Assembly: GCF_043641665.1 (NCBI RefSeq)
Contig: NC_092196.1
Location: forward strand, 20,001,192-20,065,191
Length of the DNA stretch: 64,000 nt
DNA from: Enoplosus armatus
Lineage: Eukaryota; Chordata; Actinopteri; Centrarchiformes; Enoplosidae
Direction: 5' to 3'
In this document: positions 23,400 to 36,120 of the stretch, piece after piece
Numbering within the stretch: the first letter of the stretch is position 1
How the letters are laid out: every line of letters begins with the position of its first letter
Made by a program: the position numbers and the translations under genes
The notes under the pieces: model-generated
What the model saw: only the letters and a program-made list of their open reading frames with translations
The model's database searches: none
Told to the model about the DNA's origin: nothing

Positions 23400-24560
23400 C
23401 ATTCATCACGCGGCGCAGGGCTTGAGCCTCCGTAAATCACTGTGGATAAAGGACGCGCCATAAAGAATGGAATTGTGAAGGTAAGGGTTTTAAATCCCCC
23501 CAGATGATCCGAGATAAACACGGGGAGACTTTTGACAGTCCCTCGTTACCGCCACGAGCGAGAGGAGCTGTCACCGCTCCCTCCTCGCCTTTCATCTCTT
23601 GGTAACAGTCTGGCTGCTAATATCCTCAATTATCTCTGCAATATGTTGCTGGGAAAAAGGGAAAGTTCCGAGGAGGCATTCACACAATTTAAAAGTTTTA
23701 ATTTGACAGCTTGTGGTGTAATGATGACTTGTGATGAGGGTAGAGGGGGGGCCTGCAGCCCCCACTGAGTGAGTGATCGGGCCGGACAGAGAATGGTTTG
23801 CGGATGTCATGACTCGGACATCAGATGTCAGGAAGCCAAATAGATGTTTCACAGGTGTTTCATCTACTGCCTGTTTTTGGTTTCATTTCCCTCCTCGAAA
23901 ATCCTCTCTACAATGAAATTAAATGAATGAAATAACTGTCTCGTGTTAAGGTCTGTAACACCTCCCTGACATTCTCCCGCTCTCGTATCAAAGAGGAAAA
24001 TGTAATAAAGCAGTGTTGCACAAAGCTCTGTTTTCTGAAGCCGCTGCTCTTCCTAAATCCGCCCGAAGGTGCAGGAGAGAGAATAGAGAGCATTTACATA
24101 GACAGAGCAGCCGTCCGTCTGATAATGACGGCTAAGTCACGGTGCATGATGGAGACACAAAGGGCACGAGACTGTCGCATGAAGGTTGACTCTCAGGAAA
24201 TATCCTCCCTACTCGGTACGCAGGTAATTGTCTTTTTCCCCTCTTTTTTCCTGTCTGATATATATACATAGCTTCAACTTGGAGGATAAACCAATCGATC
24301 ATTCCAAGTGTCTGAAGTAATAAGTGAAAGTGATAAATCACGGCTTTGCACTCAGGTTTATGAAATATTGTCCGTCCTGCAGGTGCGGATGCATTATCTA
24401 GCAGTCAGTGTTCCTGGGCTGAGGCGCTGGTGTCAGAGCACGTAGGCAGCACTGTGCTGCGACTAATAGGAGGATCCGCCTACGGTGGAAGTGCCTGCTC
24501 CATCAAGGGCTTTGTGCTGCAGTGCAATTAGTACACAAAATATTAACATAAGGATGAGAC
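23400..24560. promoter_or_regulatory. candidate conserved non-coding block
   Basis: Long repeat-poor stretch with balanced composition and cores such as CCTCAATTATCTCTGCAAT (about 23624), CACAATTTAAAAGTTTTAATT and GATAAATCACGGC. Short antisense open frames have no domain. Function is inferred from texture. Confidence 0.3.
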
Positions 24561-25260
24561 GTGGTGTTTCCAGCGGGGCGCAACTTAAAAGTTCAAGGTA
24601 GTTCACGCTGCCGTAGTTGTGATCTTTTTTCACTGGAGTAATTGCCTCAGGTTCATTCAGCTTGAATCAGTATTAGGTGAAGTCAGTAGCCTCAGTGGCA
24701 TAATGACAGAGTACACACTTTCCTGCTCACATTAACAGCTTTTTCTTGATAGATAAAAGTCCCAAATAATGGCTTCTGTGATGGAGTGAAACCAGGATAA
24801 CAAATTGGCCCTTTGTGATAACAACCCCCCTGCGAGCTTCCCGGGCGTGAGAGATAGACAGACGGCTTTGAGGAGAGTCAGGTCTGCAGCGGCTTTGCGC
24901 CAGGGGAAGAGCTCCATGCCCTGCAGAAGGATGGATAGCGTAGATTTGTAATGGTTCCTCTGCTTTTGACAAAGTGACCCAACCTGCAACTTTCATCCTC
25001 ATTGGCCGAGCGAAAGGGCATCGGCAGAGGAGCTGGCCTGAGATAAGTGAGGTCTGTCGCTCCGGCTGGGACGTTATAAATTGCAGCTACCTCAATCATG
25101 TGCAGGAGACAAGCGAGCTGTCTCCCGTGACAACCTCCTTTTGACTTGACATGCAAAAAAACAAATTGATACAAGGCGGAGAAGGAGGGGATGGAAAAGA
25201 ATGAGGGCTGAGCAGATGTGGGAGGTGATTTCTTCCTCCACAACTTTTATTTAACATTGC
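24561..25260. promoter_or_regulatory. candidate conserved non-coding block
   Basis: Even, GC-moderate sequence. A 121-codon minus-strand open frame (24878-25243) overlaps two other frames and shows no domain, so it is not called as a gene. Regulatory role is only a suggestion. Confidence 0.22.
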
Positions 25261-27999
25261 ATAACGCAAGATTTTAATATTACATTAAAATGCTGTTCAT
25301 ACAGAGAAAAAGGTAGGGCTGCAGGACAGGAGAGTGTTCAACACCGATTAATTAAAACCCCTCGGATTCTCCTATTTGTCTAAATGTAGAACAAGCCTCC
25401 CCACCACCCACCAGGACTAAAAATATGTTGATCCGTTAACTGGTAATGAAATCGGGTCCGCACCCCCAGAACACGTATGCTGCCCGGCCGCGCAGACAGG
25501 TTTGATTTTATTTGTCGAGGTTTTGAGATATGCGCCTCCAAAAACCTGTGCTGCCACCCCTGAAAAAGGAAGGCGGATGAAATTTACATTTAAAAAAACT
25601 CCACAGCACTGTGTTTCGTCCTGGTTATTCTGGATAATAAAAGACCTTTCATGAATGGTTTAGCAGAGTTTACAGTTTCTGTTTGTTCTGTGAAAAAAAA
25701 AAACAGAAGTTCCAATAAAAAGTTCTTTTAAAGTTTGTTGAGGACCTCAAATTCTCACAATCCTTGGAAAGTAAAGCAGAAACTATCTGCACGACTCTTG
25801 TGATCGGGGTGAACCGCACGCACACAGTCTCACAGGTGTTTTCACTTTTCGGCTGATTAGACTTTTTCCTCTGACTGTGTGGGCGTGTTCAGACTGCGAT
25901 TGATTGACATCTCACTGAATCTTTTGTTTGTTTTCAGCACCTGTCACAGTACATTGACTCGGATGCACGGGGCCTTTCGCAGCGCTTACTAAATATTTAG
26001 CAGTAATTAATACAACAGAAATGTATGTTATGGATCAGCGTGTAAGAGCGTCGTCCATCTCTGCAGGTGAGAACCATCAATAGACATTTTCTCTGTTGCT
26101 AAGTGCTGAAAATGGGGAAGAATCTTCTTCTGTTATATGTAATGCAAAAGAGATTACGCAACCTCGACTGTGTGTTTTATGTGGGTGTTGCCATGGACAA
26201 GCACAGTACTTTGTTGATCAAAGTCACTCTGAAATAGCGGAGCTATTTGACAGAGGAGTTGGGCTGAGGAGATAGATGTTTCCTTTTAACCCACACTCCT
26301 ACCGAGTCTGTTCTCGCTGTGGAAAAGCCTTTGACTTTTTGTTCTTGTTTTGACCGCATGCACAACACAAATCTCTTGTTATTGTAAACCAAAAGCCAGG
26401 CATTAGCTCTTTGGCAAAGTCTCAGACAAGGGTATTAATCACATGACCACAGTTCACTGAACTCTGCCTTGAAATATGAGACTCATTTCTCCTTCCTGGA
26501 TAATCAACTTAGGGAAAAAAAAGAATCTGATATTTCACCTTGAAATGCGTCATAACTTGCTTGTGGGATTTTAAACTTGTCATGCTCATGCCTGATTATA
26601 CTAGACAGAAAGAAAACTAATGAAATAAAAGCAGGGATTCTGCAGCACAGCTTCTCTTAACACATGCACTCCACTCTGTGCATGCCAACAAGCAAATGAA
26701 TAAATCTACATGAAAGCTCGTATTCACTGAAATGTAGTTTTTCTACTTTTAGAGTTGACAGCAGATGCCAAATCTTGGCCTAAACACTGTGTTTTAGCCA
26801 ATTCTGCCAACCAAACGGGCCATGAATACATTTAGCAAAACATTTTCTTTCAAGATCATCAATCAATCACTGACCCTGTGGGATAACTTCTGAAGATACA
26901 TGGGGAGACCTGGGAGACAGTGCTGTGCCTTTCTTTGTGCATGCAGAGCATAATATAGAAGGCCTTACCTTCCTTTCAAGCTGTGGTTTTACTTACTAAG
27001 CTTTCGCTTTACTTTTCTGAGCTTAGAAGTCAAAGAAGTGCAACATTATGTAAGAAAAGCCTTAAAAAATGTGGTGTACATTGGAGTATTAAAGGAGGAA
27101 ACGCTACAAAATTCACATCATAACTAATATTGTTTCTGTTTCTTTGGATATTGGTTCTTATTTAGAGGCTCACACTATTTAAAAACCCTGTTGAGCACAA
27201 AATAACGTGAGCTCTTCTCTCTGCGTTGGCCACTTCTAGCAATCAAACCAGAGCAAATATGTTGCAGCAGCTCCGGTTATCTTTACAACGAGGTCCGGAT
27301 CTGGGTTTTGTTGCAGTGGCCACAGCTGGGACTGCATGCCAGGAGCCACTATTTTAAACTTTCTGTGACTTGATTAAGTCTTGTGTTGTGCTCATTGGCC
27401 GCTGAGACAACTGAGCCGATCACAACTACGTAAAGCAGGACGTTTATTTCGAGGTATCCTGATGTTTAGATATCAGTGGATGGAGGAGGTAAACTAGGAC
27501 GCTACGTCTACATCTCTAGGTATTATGGACATTGTAGACATGCCTTAAACAATACCAATGAGTTTGGTTCTTAAATGGCTGAGGTTAACAAACCCTCCAG
27601 TAACAAACGCATTGCTTTTTCTTCTTTTTTTTTTCACACTGTCACACGTACACACCCACACACACCGGACTCAGAAGATAAAGAAATGCCAAACACGGCC
27701 GCACATTTTTTTAAAAGTTTGGAAAACCCCAATAACTTGAAGAGACTTGAGGAGGGAAAAAAAAAGGCTATTCATGAAGGCGGTCAGGTGTTAGAGGTCA
27801 AAGTGTTTCCCTGATGGTTCCACGTCCTCGTGCTGAGCAAAGCCTCCTCTGTCACCTCCACTGCCGCTCTCCTCTCAAACAACGCTCTGCATTCAATCCT
27901 TTCAGGTGAAGCTGTGCCCTTCCTACCAACGCGCTGATGTTTAATTCATTCCCGGACACCTGGGGGACGCTCATAACAACAACAGGAAAAAAACAAAAG
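25261..27999. other. unique non-coding DNA
   Basis: No gene or recognised transposon in about 2.7 kb. CTAAATATTTAG, a 12-bp palindrome, lies near 25989-26000. Poly-A occurs at 25693-25704, poly-T at 27623-27634 and a short CA run at 27650-27664. Confidence 0.5.
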
Positions 28000-28038
28000 G
28001 AGAGAGGGAAGGAGAGAGGGAGGGAGGGAGGGAGGAGG
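28000..28038. repeat. GGGA-rich purine tract
   Basis: Imperfect GAGAGGGA followed by regular GGGA units; every base is A or G. Confidence 0.93.
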
Positions 28039-29210
28039 ATAGAAATTAGAGGGAACTAAATGTTTGCTTTGTATTTGCTACCGGTGGATGTGAAATGAAT
28101 GAAGGGACTAAAACAAGACCAAGGAGACTTAAGACATTTGAGAGGGAACATCGGGGACCGGAGGCTGTGAAGACAAATAAATCCTGTTTCCTTCTGTTTT
28201 GTTTGACTTCAGGAGTGGATGGGGGCAGTGAAGATGTTGCTGGACACCTTGGCGTGCTCCCTCTTAATCAGAGGTTGATTAAGCGCACTTTCAGAGGCAT
28301 GGATTAGGGGGCTCCCCTCGGACTCCGCTAAATTGGTCAGAAGGGAAGGAAGGCAGAGTGTTGAGAGCTGCTGAGGGAACTTTTGATGTGTCAGTCAGAG
28401 AGTCTGGCATGGTTTGCTTTTATTGACCTTCCCATCCTTGATTTGTGACAGATCCCCTGGTGCTGGGGTATGTGGGGAAGGTGTTTGAGAGGTGGGGAAG
28501 GTTAGGAGAGATTCAGCTTTTGAAGAATTTCCAAATTCTGCTGATCTGAGAGAGCTGCCACAAGCATTCCTGCGATCCATAACAATGAAGGGCATGGAGC
28601 TACTAAGCATTTGCAGCCTAGACGTTTTCTGAAGATTATATTTCTGTCATTTTTGCTTTATTTGACAACAACAGGAAAAGACATGTGGCAGGGGTCCTGG
28701 GTCAAATTCAAATCCAGGATGTTGCACCTACACCGTGTGCATCGTGGACACCTGATCTGCCAGGAAGTCCAGGCCGAGTCATTTTTTATTATTATCTGGT
28801 ACTTTTTCCATCCGTCTTTCATTTAAATCTAAACAATGGTTTTACTCATATCATCTCGTATCCACCGTTAATGGATCCGGCAAAGTACCGTGGCTAAGCT
28901 CTAAATGTATCTGTCCCCCCTGTATGGACAGTGTGTGTCATTTATGGATTTATGGTTAATAATAGCCTGATGCTTTTTCTGCTGTCAGACCGGTTTGTAA
29001 CCTCTTCACAGAAGGAATGGCATTATTCATGTTGCGGCGGTGGCACCGCTATTAATGTAATGAGTCAGGCTGTTAATGTGATCCCGCTTCAGACACAAAG
29101 GGGATCTCTCAACCTGAGCTCCTACTGCAGACAGGAGACCTCTGTGCCCTACATAACAACGATGGGACATGTCATCGCTGATTTATTTTGCCCTTGAACC
29201 TCCTAGTGAT
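28039..29210. other. unique non-coding DNA
   Basis: A good acceptor-like site (pyrimidine-rich, ending CAG near 28212) precedes an open stretch to 28307. No donor or recognisable protein follows, so no exon is called. The block at 28930-29200 has enhancer-like texture. Confidence 0.45.
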
Positions 29211-29970
29211 AGGACCTTGTGGGATAGCCTTTAAAAGAAGCGCCCAGAGATTAAATGAAGGCTCTGTTCCAAACTATTGAAAGGCGTGCTATACACATGA
29301 AGGCTTTTAGAGGGAGTGCTGTAATCTAAAATGTGCTATTTCTCACACATAGCGCTGCTCTGGGATGGGCTGATCAGATAGGCCGAGATGAATCTGACTT
29401 GACCTGCGAGCAGCAGTCCCTGCCTCCTGCATTGCCGGCCATGAGAGGAATTTGCAATGGATTCCAGGTAGATAGAGATCAATTCAAATTCAGCTGAGGC
29501 GCTGTACCTCGATAAGGCATTGCTACACATTTCATAATGAATAGATAAGGATTAATGTAATTTCAAACCGTCAGCGCCTGCCAGATGGCATGTCATGAAT
29601 GAGCTTATTGTGCCATCATTTTAATTCACTCCAAAAACAAACAGCCTGGTTCATAAACACGACGTCACGGCAACCGTCCATGGATGCGCATCCTCAGAAG
29701 TGTTTTAAACTGCCTTATTAACTCAGTCCACTTGCTCATGTAATTAATGTGTGCTTACAATGCAGCTAATATCCGCTCTGTAACCTGTGAAGACACACAA
29801 TAATTATGTGACCGTTTGAGTGACAGAGATCAGGAAAGCAAATGGAGGAGGCCTGTCCTCGGCCTCCTCGGGGGGAGCAGCGTGTTGCTCCAGGTTAATA
29901 GGCATTCTCCAGCGAGGGATTAGCTGGATTTAAGGAAAGTACGGAGGGAGGCATTTGAATTCAGTATAAT
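29211..29970. promoter_or_regulatory. candidate conserved non-coding block
   Basis: About 750 bases without simple repeats. Homeodomain-like cores include GGATTAATGTAATTTC (about 29550) and ATTTTAATTCAC (about 29618). Composition shifts smoothly between GC and AT patches. Inferred from texture. Confidence 0.32.
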
Positions 29971-32339
29971 AATGTCAAATACCCTAAAAATCATATATCG
30001 TCACGGGCCATTTATAAGTTCTTGGTCCAAGGCTTTGTGAAGTTCCCTGCGCAGGCATTAAAAAACACCAAGATCCTGTGAAAGAACACTTTATTTGAGC
30101 TGGACACGCTGTAGTACCATCCAGAAATAGCCAGCCATCTGTTTCCTGCTTTTGCACCAGCCAAAAACTGAGCAAGACACATTCTCAAACTGAGTCGAGA
30201 GTGAGGAACAAAGGAGGGAGGACGAAAGTGCTGCTCAGGACTGTAACTGAAGATATTGCAGGACCAAAGTCCAGACAGGTGTCTGGGTCCTGAAAGTCTT
30301 ACTTTATAAGGGGAATGCCACTTGTAGTAGAGTAGACCTGTGATCGATTGGGATGTGAAGTGGCTTAGCCGTAACTCTGTGTGTCAATAGCTTCCCTCTC
30401 CCTCAACCCTGTGATAAAACAGAGGCTCTTGGTACTAAATCTCAGTCGGCGTGCACCTGTGAAACTGCCCGTGCCATTATATTTTCATCTTATAACTTTA
30501 TTCACTTCATGTGCAGCTAATTCCTCCGATCATGCAATCAAACGTGTCCAAACTTTTCCTTCAGCGAGCTCAAGCCAGGACACGAGACCTCGAGGAGTTA
30601 AAAGGTTGAACTGACAGCAAATTAGAATGCGCTCCGCGGCGCCATAGATTGAGACAAGGATTTAATTGGCTCCATATCAGGGTTAGATAGCACCGTTGTT
30701 GACTTTTGATTAGAAAAAATAAAAGAACAAGGTGACTTGATATTGTGGTGATAAGCAAAAATCCCAACTCGATCACATCAATAAGTTTCTCGGGTGCACG
30801 TAGGTGGCTCACCTTGTAACCAATGACAGTGGCCGCAGTGGCTCGCTGGCAGATAGACATCAGAGGCTTTCTACCGAGCGTGCATTGTCATACATTTATT
30901 GCTGTGTGTGCAGCGTCTGTTTTCCTTGCAATCGTTCCACTAGTCCACAACATACTGTTGACTCTGAGGTCGAGGCATGAATTTCTGGAGCGTTGATGTT
31001 GGCTAATTCACAGCTTGTCACACAGCGGCTCTTCAAAATAAAGGTCACCTTTGAGCAGCACTTTATGGCTTTATATCTGTTTTACAGGCAGCCTTGCAGA
31101 TTCGCCGCCGCACATAATCAGAACCTGTAAGTTCTTTACCTTCGTGCGAGCCTTTGTTTCGGTGCGCTTCAATTAATCATTTCAGTTTTTAAAGTTTCAC
31201 AAAAGTACCCAGATTAGAGATCCTGTGCATCCACTTCAACTTCAAACATCGTCAGACTGGGGGGATGAGGTCTGGAGCTCATAACTCGTTCACTCGTCAA
31301 TAAGTTTACAGTAAACACATCTCAGTCAACGTAGACGTAAACAGAATGTCTGTTCTACAACGTGAGAATGGCAACTACAATATTTTCATGGTTTCTGAAA
31401 GATATCAGATGTTGCAGAAGGGGAAGTATTCGGGGTTGTGTTATACAAAAATAATGGATTCCAAAAGTTTTGTTCTACAAAAAAAAGGGAAAATGATGAT
31501 TCCAGCGCATACAAGATGTTATGTATTTATATTGTGCACACGGAAAACAATGCAAGAAACACCATAACTCAAGACCTCATACACACCTACATTTAATTTA
31601 TTTGTTAATGTGCTCAAAGTGCTCTTTCATGCGGCCTTCAGCGTGTGTTCCTTGGAATGGATCCGATGTGCCTAAATCCAGCTTTTGGAGTCGCCATATT
31701 CAAATTCTGTGTCAGAGTTCAATGTTTCGATCCACAGGGCACTTTATTAGTATTTGACATTCACCTGTGTAAAAGGCGTACCACGTTTCACAGCCCCTGT
31801 ACATGTTGATTACAGGTTGAGCCCTCTGTGGCGAGGCCGTGTTGACATTATGTCCCTTTGTCTAAGCTTGTTATCTTTGTGCCCCACAGTTTGCTTCGCT
31901 TCCAAAATGCCACTCTATGTGTCTTTAGTTGTGAGCATATTAGTCTCCATGGAAACTCATTTTACCAATACTTCATTGGCGCCAAATGACCCTGTACTGT
32001 TACTTAGCTTCTCACTGCTTTGTGTGGAAGTGTTTTCTTTTGGAGATTAAACGTTCGAAGGCAAATTGAGGTCCTGCTGGTTTTATCGGCGGGATATTGA
32101 ATAAGCATATGTGGAAAATACCAAAGCGTGGTACCGTAACACATCATTTGAAAACAGATTATGATATATTTCTGTGCTTCCAAGGGGCCAGGGGATAACA
32201 ACACATGCAATACCAGTGGGTACTGCACAGCTTTATCAGGTAGAAACAGGGTGTGGAAGGCAACACCGAATGTATTAGACCGCTGTTTGATTCTTTATGT
32301 GATATTTTACCAAAAGAATATTCCTGACCCTTTAATACA
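29971..32339. other. unique non-coding DNA
   Basis: No gene or recognised repeat. Several evenly composed stretches (30380-30660, 30880-31200) could also be regulatory. Confidence 0.45.
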
Positions 32340-33000
32340 ACACATTTGACAGCAGAAGGTTCCCTCAGATTAGTGATCAGAGGTTGTTTTTATGTAACCA
32401 TGATTTGCTTCCTGGGGTTCTACCTGCTTTTTGTATTGAACAGTATCTGTTTCGGGATTCCCTCTGGAATATTTACGCTGTTTCTCTCTCCAAAATGTCC
32501 ACAGATAATTGCTAGAAGGCAGCGCCCAGGAAGGTCAGCCAAGAATCCTGCCGTAGGTGCCAAAGTGAAATCTACAGGACTACAATTACTTGGACAGACT
32601 GAGGCGGCGGAGCAAAGTGAATGACAGGTAGGAAATAATTCATATGAATCACCTGCTGTATTATGAATAACCACCTGCTGAGAGGACATAGCACGGTCAG
32701 TTATCCTCAGAATTGGTTCTGAATAGCCCTTTTTGTCATTTGTTGGTAATTGCCTTAATTCTCTTGATAATATAGTGAAATTAACCTCTGAGAACATTTC
32801 TTCCTTATGGCATTTACGAGACAAGGTTGAAGTTGACACGCCAGCAGTCACACAATTATATTTAGATTATTCTACTCCGCTGCTATTTGGCTTCCTCTTT
32901 TGATGTCGACACTTTAGAGGAGTCCTTCTCACTGCCACTCATAATTCATAATCTTCATTTTTACCAAAACATACAGTGTTGAATCCTACACGAAGGGCGT
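32340..33000. promoter_or_regulatory. candidate conserved non-coding block
   Basis: Contains a 12-bp palindrome ATTCATATGAAT (32638-32649), CAATTACTTGG and GCCTTAATTCTC. A 143-codon minus-strand open frame (32420-32851) has no recognisable domain and is treated as chance. Confidence 0.3.
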
Positions 33001-33559
33001 TCTTTAAGAAATTCAGGATCACTCGCGTCTATTTTCTATTTAGGTTACATCTGACCTTGTAGTGAACAGACATAAAAGGCTGTCAGTCAAACCATCATGC
33101 CGTCTTTGTTTCTTTGTGGTTGTCATTCTCCAGAGGAGTCAAGCAGCCACTGACTTAAATCTAGTGATTCTACGCTCCTGGCAAAATGCTTCTCTGTCCT
33201 TCTTTCTACGAACTCAGCGACCGCCTCGGGGTAAGGTGGAAAGAAGGTGAAAAAAAAAAGTTTTAGTACAGAATGTAATCAAGGCCAGTCGATGGTTAAA
33301 TAGTTGAGATTTTCCTAATGAAACACTTAACACTCTCACCTTTAAGAGACTTCAACCTTTTCTATCAAACCGGAGTAGCAGCGAACAAAAGGAAGATGAG
33401 TTGACACGTCTGGTGTTGAACTGAAATTTGAATTTTTTCCCGTACTTTCTGTGAAAAGAAAATGTGCACTTTAATTACACTGCAGCGACCATGCAAAGTT
33501 TCCCATTTTTCAAAAAAGGTTTGGACGTATTTGTGGAAACGGCATTGAAGCCTCAAGCC
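33001..33559. other. unique AT-rich DNA
   Basis: Short A and T runs only; nothing recognised. Confidence 0.5.
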
Positions 33560-33910
33560 TCTGAATGGTCGTTTCCCGTGGCAACTGTTGATGGACAGCC
33601 GAGAGCCTGCGTCGCTAGGTTACTGACTTGAGATTGTCATCGCGTACGTGTAACGACTGTATCCGCAGAGTCAGCCGCTATCTGTCAACATTCAAGTTTT
33701 TATTCCACTCGGCGAGTGACGGCGAGTTAGCCTAGCTTGCTAACATTAGCAGTGATTTCCACATGGTGTTAGTTTTCGTTCAGGTTATGTAGTGTTGTGT
33801 TGGACTCACGTCAGGGAGAAGAAGGGAGCTAGCTAGCTAGCTTGTTGTCTTCCTTTGTGGGTCCACATGTGGTGATGACTCCGTAAACCTACATGTAGGT
33901 TTAGAAGCCT
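33560..33910. other. CpG-bearing patch with clustered palindromes
   Basis: Scattered CpGs occur at 33590-33735. Then come AGCT repeated four times (33827-33842), CCACATGTGG (33863-33872) and a 20-bp perfect palindrome TAAACCTACATGTAGGTTTA (33884-33903). It may be a decayed mobile-element end or a protein-binding array; not assigned. Confidence 0.5.
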
Positions 33911-35333
33911 CTTAACAAACAGACACACAGGCGATCCATCTTCAGCTAATTGGCACCTGGAAACCAGCCAGCACTGGAAGATTCACCAAACTTCACATAT
34001 CAAATGTTAATACACATTTTAATAATTAATATGCACTATATAATCTCGTGTCTGTGTATATATAGAGGACGCAGGTGAAGTGATATCACAGCCACTTGTT
34101 TGTTTGTGACACAAGTAACAACAAACACCAAAGATAAATACAGTATATATAGTTTTCCTGGCAAGAATTCATTTTAATTTCTGTTTGATCTTGTTCCCCC
34201 GGTTCAGTTTGATCTTGCCTTAAAGGTGCTGAGTGCACCAATAAATTACTGCTTCATTTTAAGAGATTGGCGTATTTATTAGACATTTATGATGATCGAA
34301 TTACACAAATGATCACTATTAAAGGTAGAATCTGGGTTCTCAATCACTACCAATAGCATCTTATGTTGTTAAAGGTTTGTGTTCTTGACTAGTGTTTGTA
34401 AGTACACCTGTAAACATGTCCATATTTCCATTAATATTGCTTTAGATGTGTGTATTTACGGCTAAGACCTCACCAATAAGGCCCCTTCTCCGACCATGAT
34501 ACGGTACGTAAACAGTTAAACTCTCAACACGTCACGTTGGTTTGTGCTTCGCTGTGTTGGCACCTCATCCACCCGTGTGTGTTGCGTCAGATGTCTCTGC
34601 ATGTTGTTGACCGCAGTGTTTAGAGGAATTTCAGACGTTTGTCCGTCTAACCACCAGCTGGCCGACTGACTCAAACCCTCAGCAGAACATCAAACATCAC
34701 AGTATCTCACTGCTTGGCTCAGTTTCACATAAACAGATCAAGGGTACCACAGTGTTTTTATTCCAGTTGATATGGAAATGTCACATCATTTCAAAGAGAA
34801 CTTCTGTTTTATTCATGTCTAATATCCTTTTACTTCTGACGGCCTAATACGGATCTGCTCCTACCAGGCTGCTGTACAGTCGGACGTACAGTGCACTGCC
34901 CATGCAATTGTTTTGCTGCAGAAAACGTGGAATTTTTCAATATTCGTTAATACTTCAGAGGGGAAATGTTACGCTTTCTGTACAGAGGGAATTTCTGTGT
35001 AAAGATCCCACTGCAGATTCTTCTTTACCTGCTTTGAGACAAATATTGTGAGAACATTGAGGTTTTTATCTGCACTTATTTAGAAGCAGAACACATTTTA
35101 ATATATTTCGCCTTCTCTTGTTGTGATAAGAGCTGCTCACTACTTTCACAATGGATTAGTTATTTTAACAGATGTTATGAGGGCTCTTTGAGAGAGAATA
35201 AAAAAACATAAAATCATAAAAATCATGAAATTAAACATTTATATTTTGCTTTAATAATGCTGATGACTCTGTAATTGGTTTCTGTGCAAAATATCTAGAA
35301 GCAATTAGGGCAGATTGTGTAGTTAATTACAAA
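33911..35333. other. unique AT-rich DNA
   Basis: No gene or recognised repeat. Confidence 0.5.
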
Positions 35334-35341
35334 AATATATC

Positions 35342-35647
35342 TAGGGCTGCAACTAACGATTATATTCATTATCGATTAATCTGCCTATTGTTTCCTGGAA
35401 TTAATTGAACACTACGGTCTCTAAAATGTCAGAAAATATGAAAAATGCCCATTACAATAATCTAAACCCAAGGGGACTCCATCAAATTGTTTGTTTTGCC
35501 CGACAACACTCCAACGTCTAAAGATATTTAGTTTACTGTCACGTAAGACAAAGAGAATCCAAGGCCGTTTTTGGCATTTTTCCTTGAATTCTGACTTAAA
35601 CAATGGCCCATTACTTTTCTATCGACTGACTAATCACTTCAGCTCTA
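35342..35647. mobile_element. hAT-like non-autonomous DNA transposon with target duplication, copy 2
   Basis: It begins TAGGGCTGCAACTAACGATT and ends ACTTCAGCTCTA; the end reads TAGAGCTGAAGT on the other strand, giving imperfect terminal inverted repeats. Flanks AATATATC (35334-35341) and AATATATG (35648-35655) match at seven of eight positions, an 8-bp duplication as made by hAT transposases. At 306 bp with no transposase, it belongs to a family very common in fish from my memory. It shares its interior with the older copy at 3452-3693. Confidence 0.78.
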
Positions 35648-35655
35648 AATATATG

Positions 35656-36120
35656 TGTAAAAAAACTGTCTGTCTTGAGAATTAAAGCGAGTATAACTTG
35701 TTAAATCACTTGAAAGCACGCGGGAAGGAGATCAAATACGTATTTCAGTGGTAGAGAGGGCCGTCAAATGGTGCCAAAGTAACCTCGGGTGCTTTAGATT
35801 CTCTTCTAATGCTTTTCTTTTTGTCTGTTCAGCTACGTTAGCTATCACCGCTCACGCTAACAGCATATTCTTTTCTGTTTATAAAGACTTCCTTCCTTTT
35901 GGCGACCCAGGTACCATGAATTTTGAAGTGGAGAAGAATTCGTTGTTTGGCAGCAGCAGCAGTGTTCTGCAGACTCGATGACGTTCAATGCAACTTTAAT
36001 TCCCTGCAATGTCATATTTGACCTCATCTGCATGTTATTCTCAGCCTGTTGCAGCACCAGGTCTGGAGTATGACTGGCACCTTCCTCTAGGGCTCTGCTT
36101 AATGTTTCTGAGTATGTCTG
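35656..36120. other. unique non-coding DNA
   Basis: Nothing recognised. Confidence 0.5.

Noticed and set aside
28095..28307. Possible coding exon after the acceptor-like site near 28212
   Set aside because: No matching donor and no recognisable protein; the frame ends in a stop shortly after.
32420..32851. 143-codon minus-strand open frame
   Set aside because: No domain, signal or family resemblance. It lies in sequence that looks regulatory, and frames of this length are expected by chance in 64 kb.
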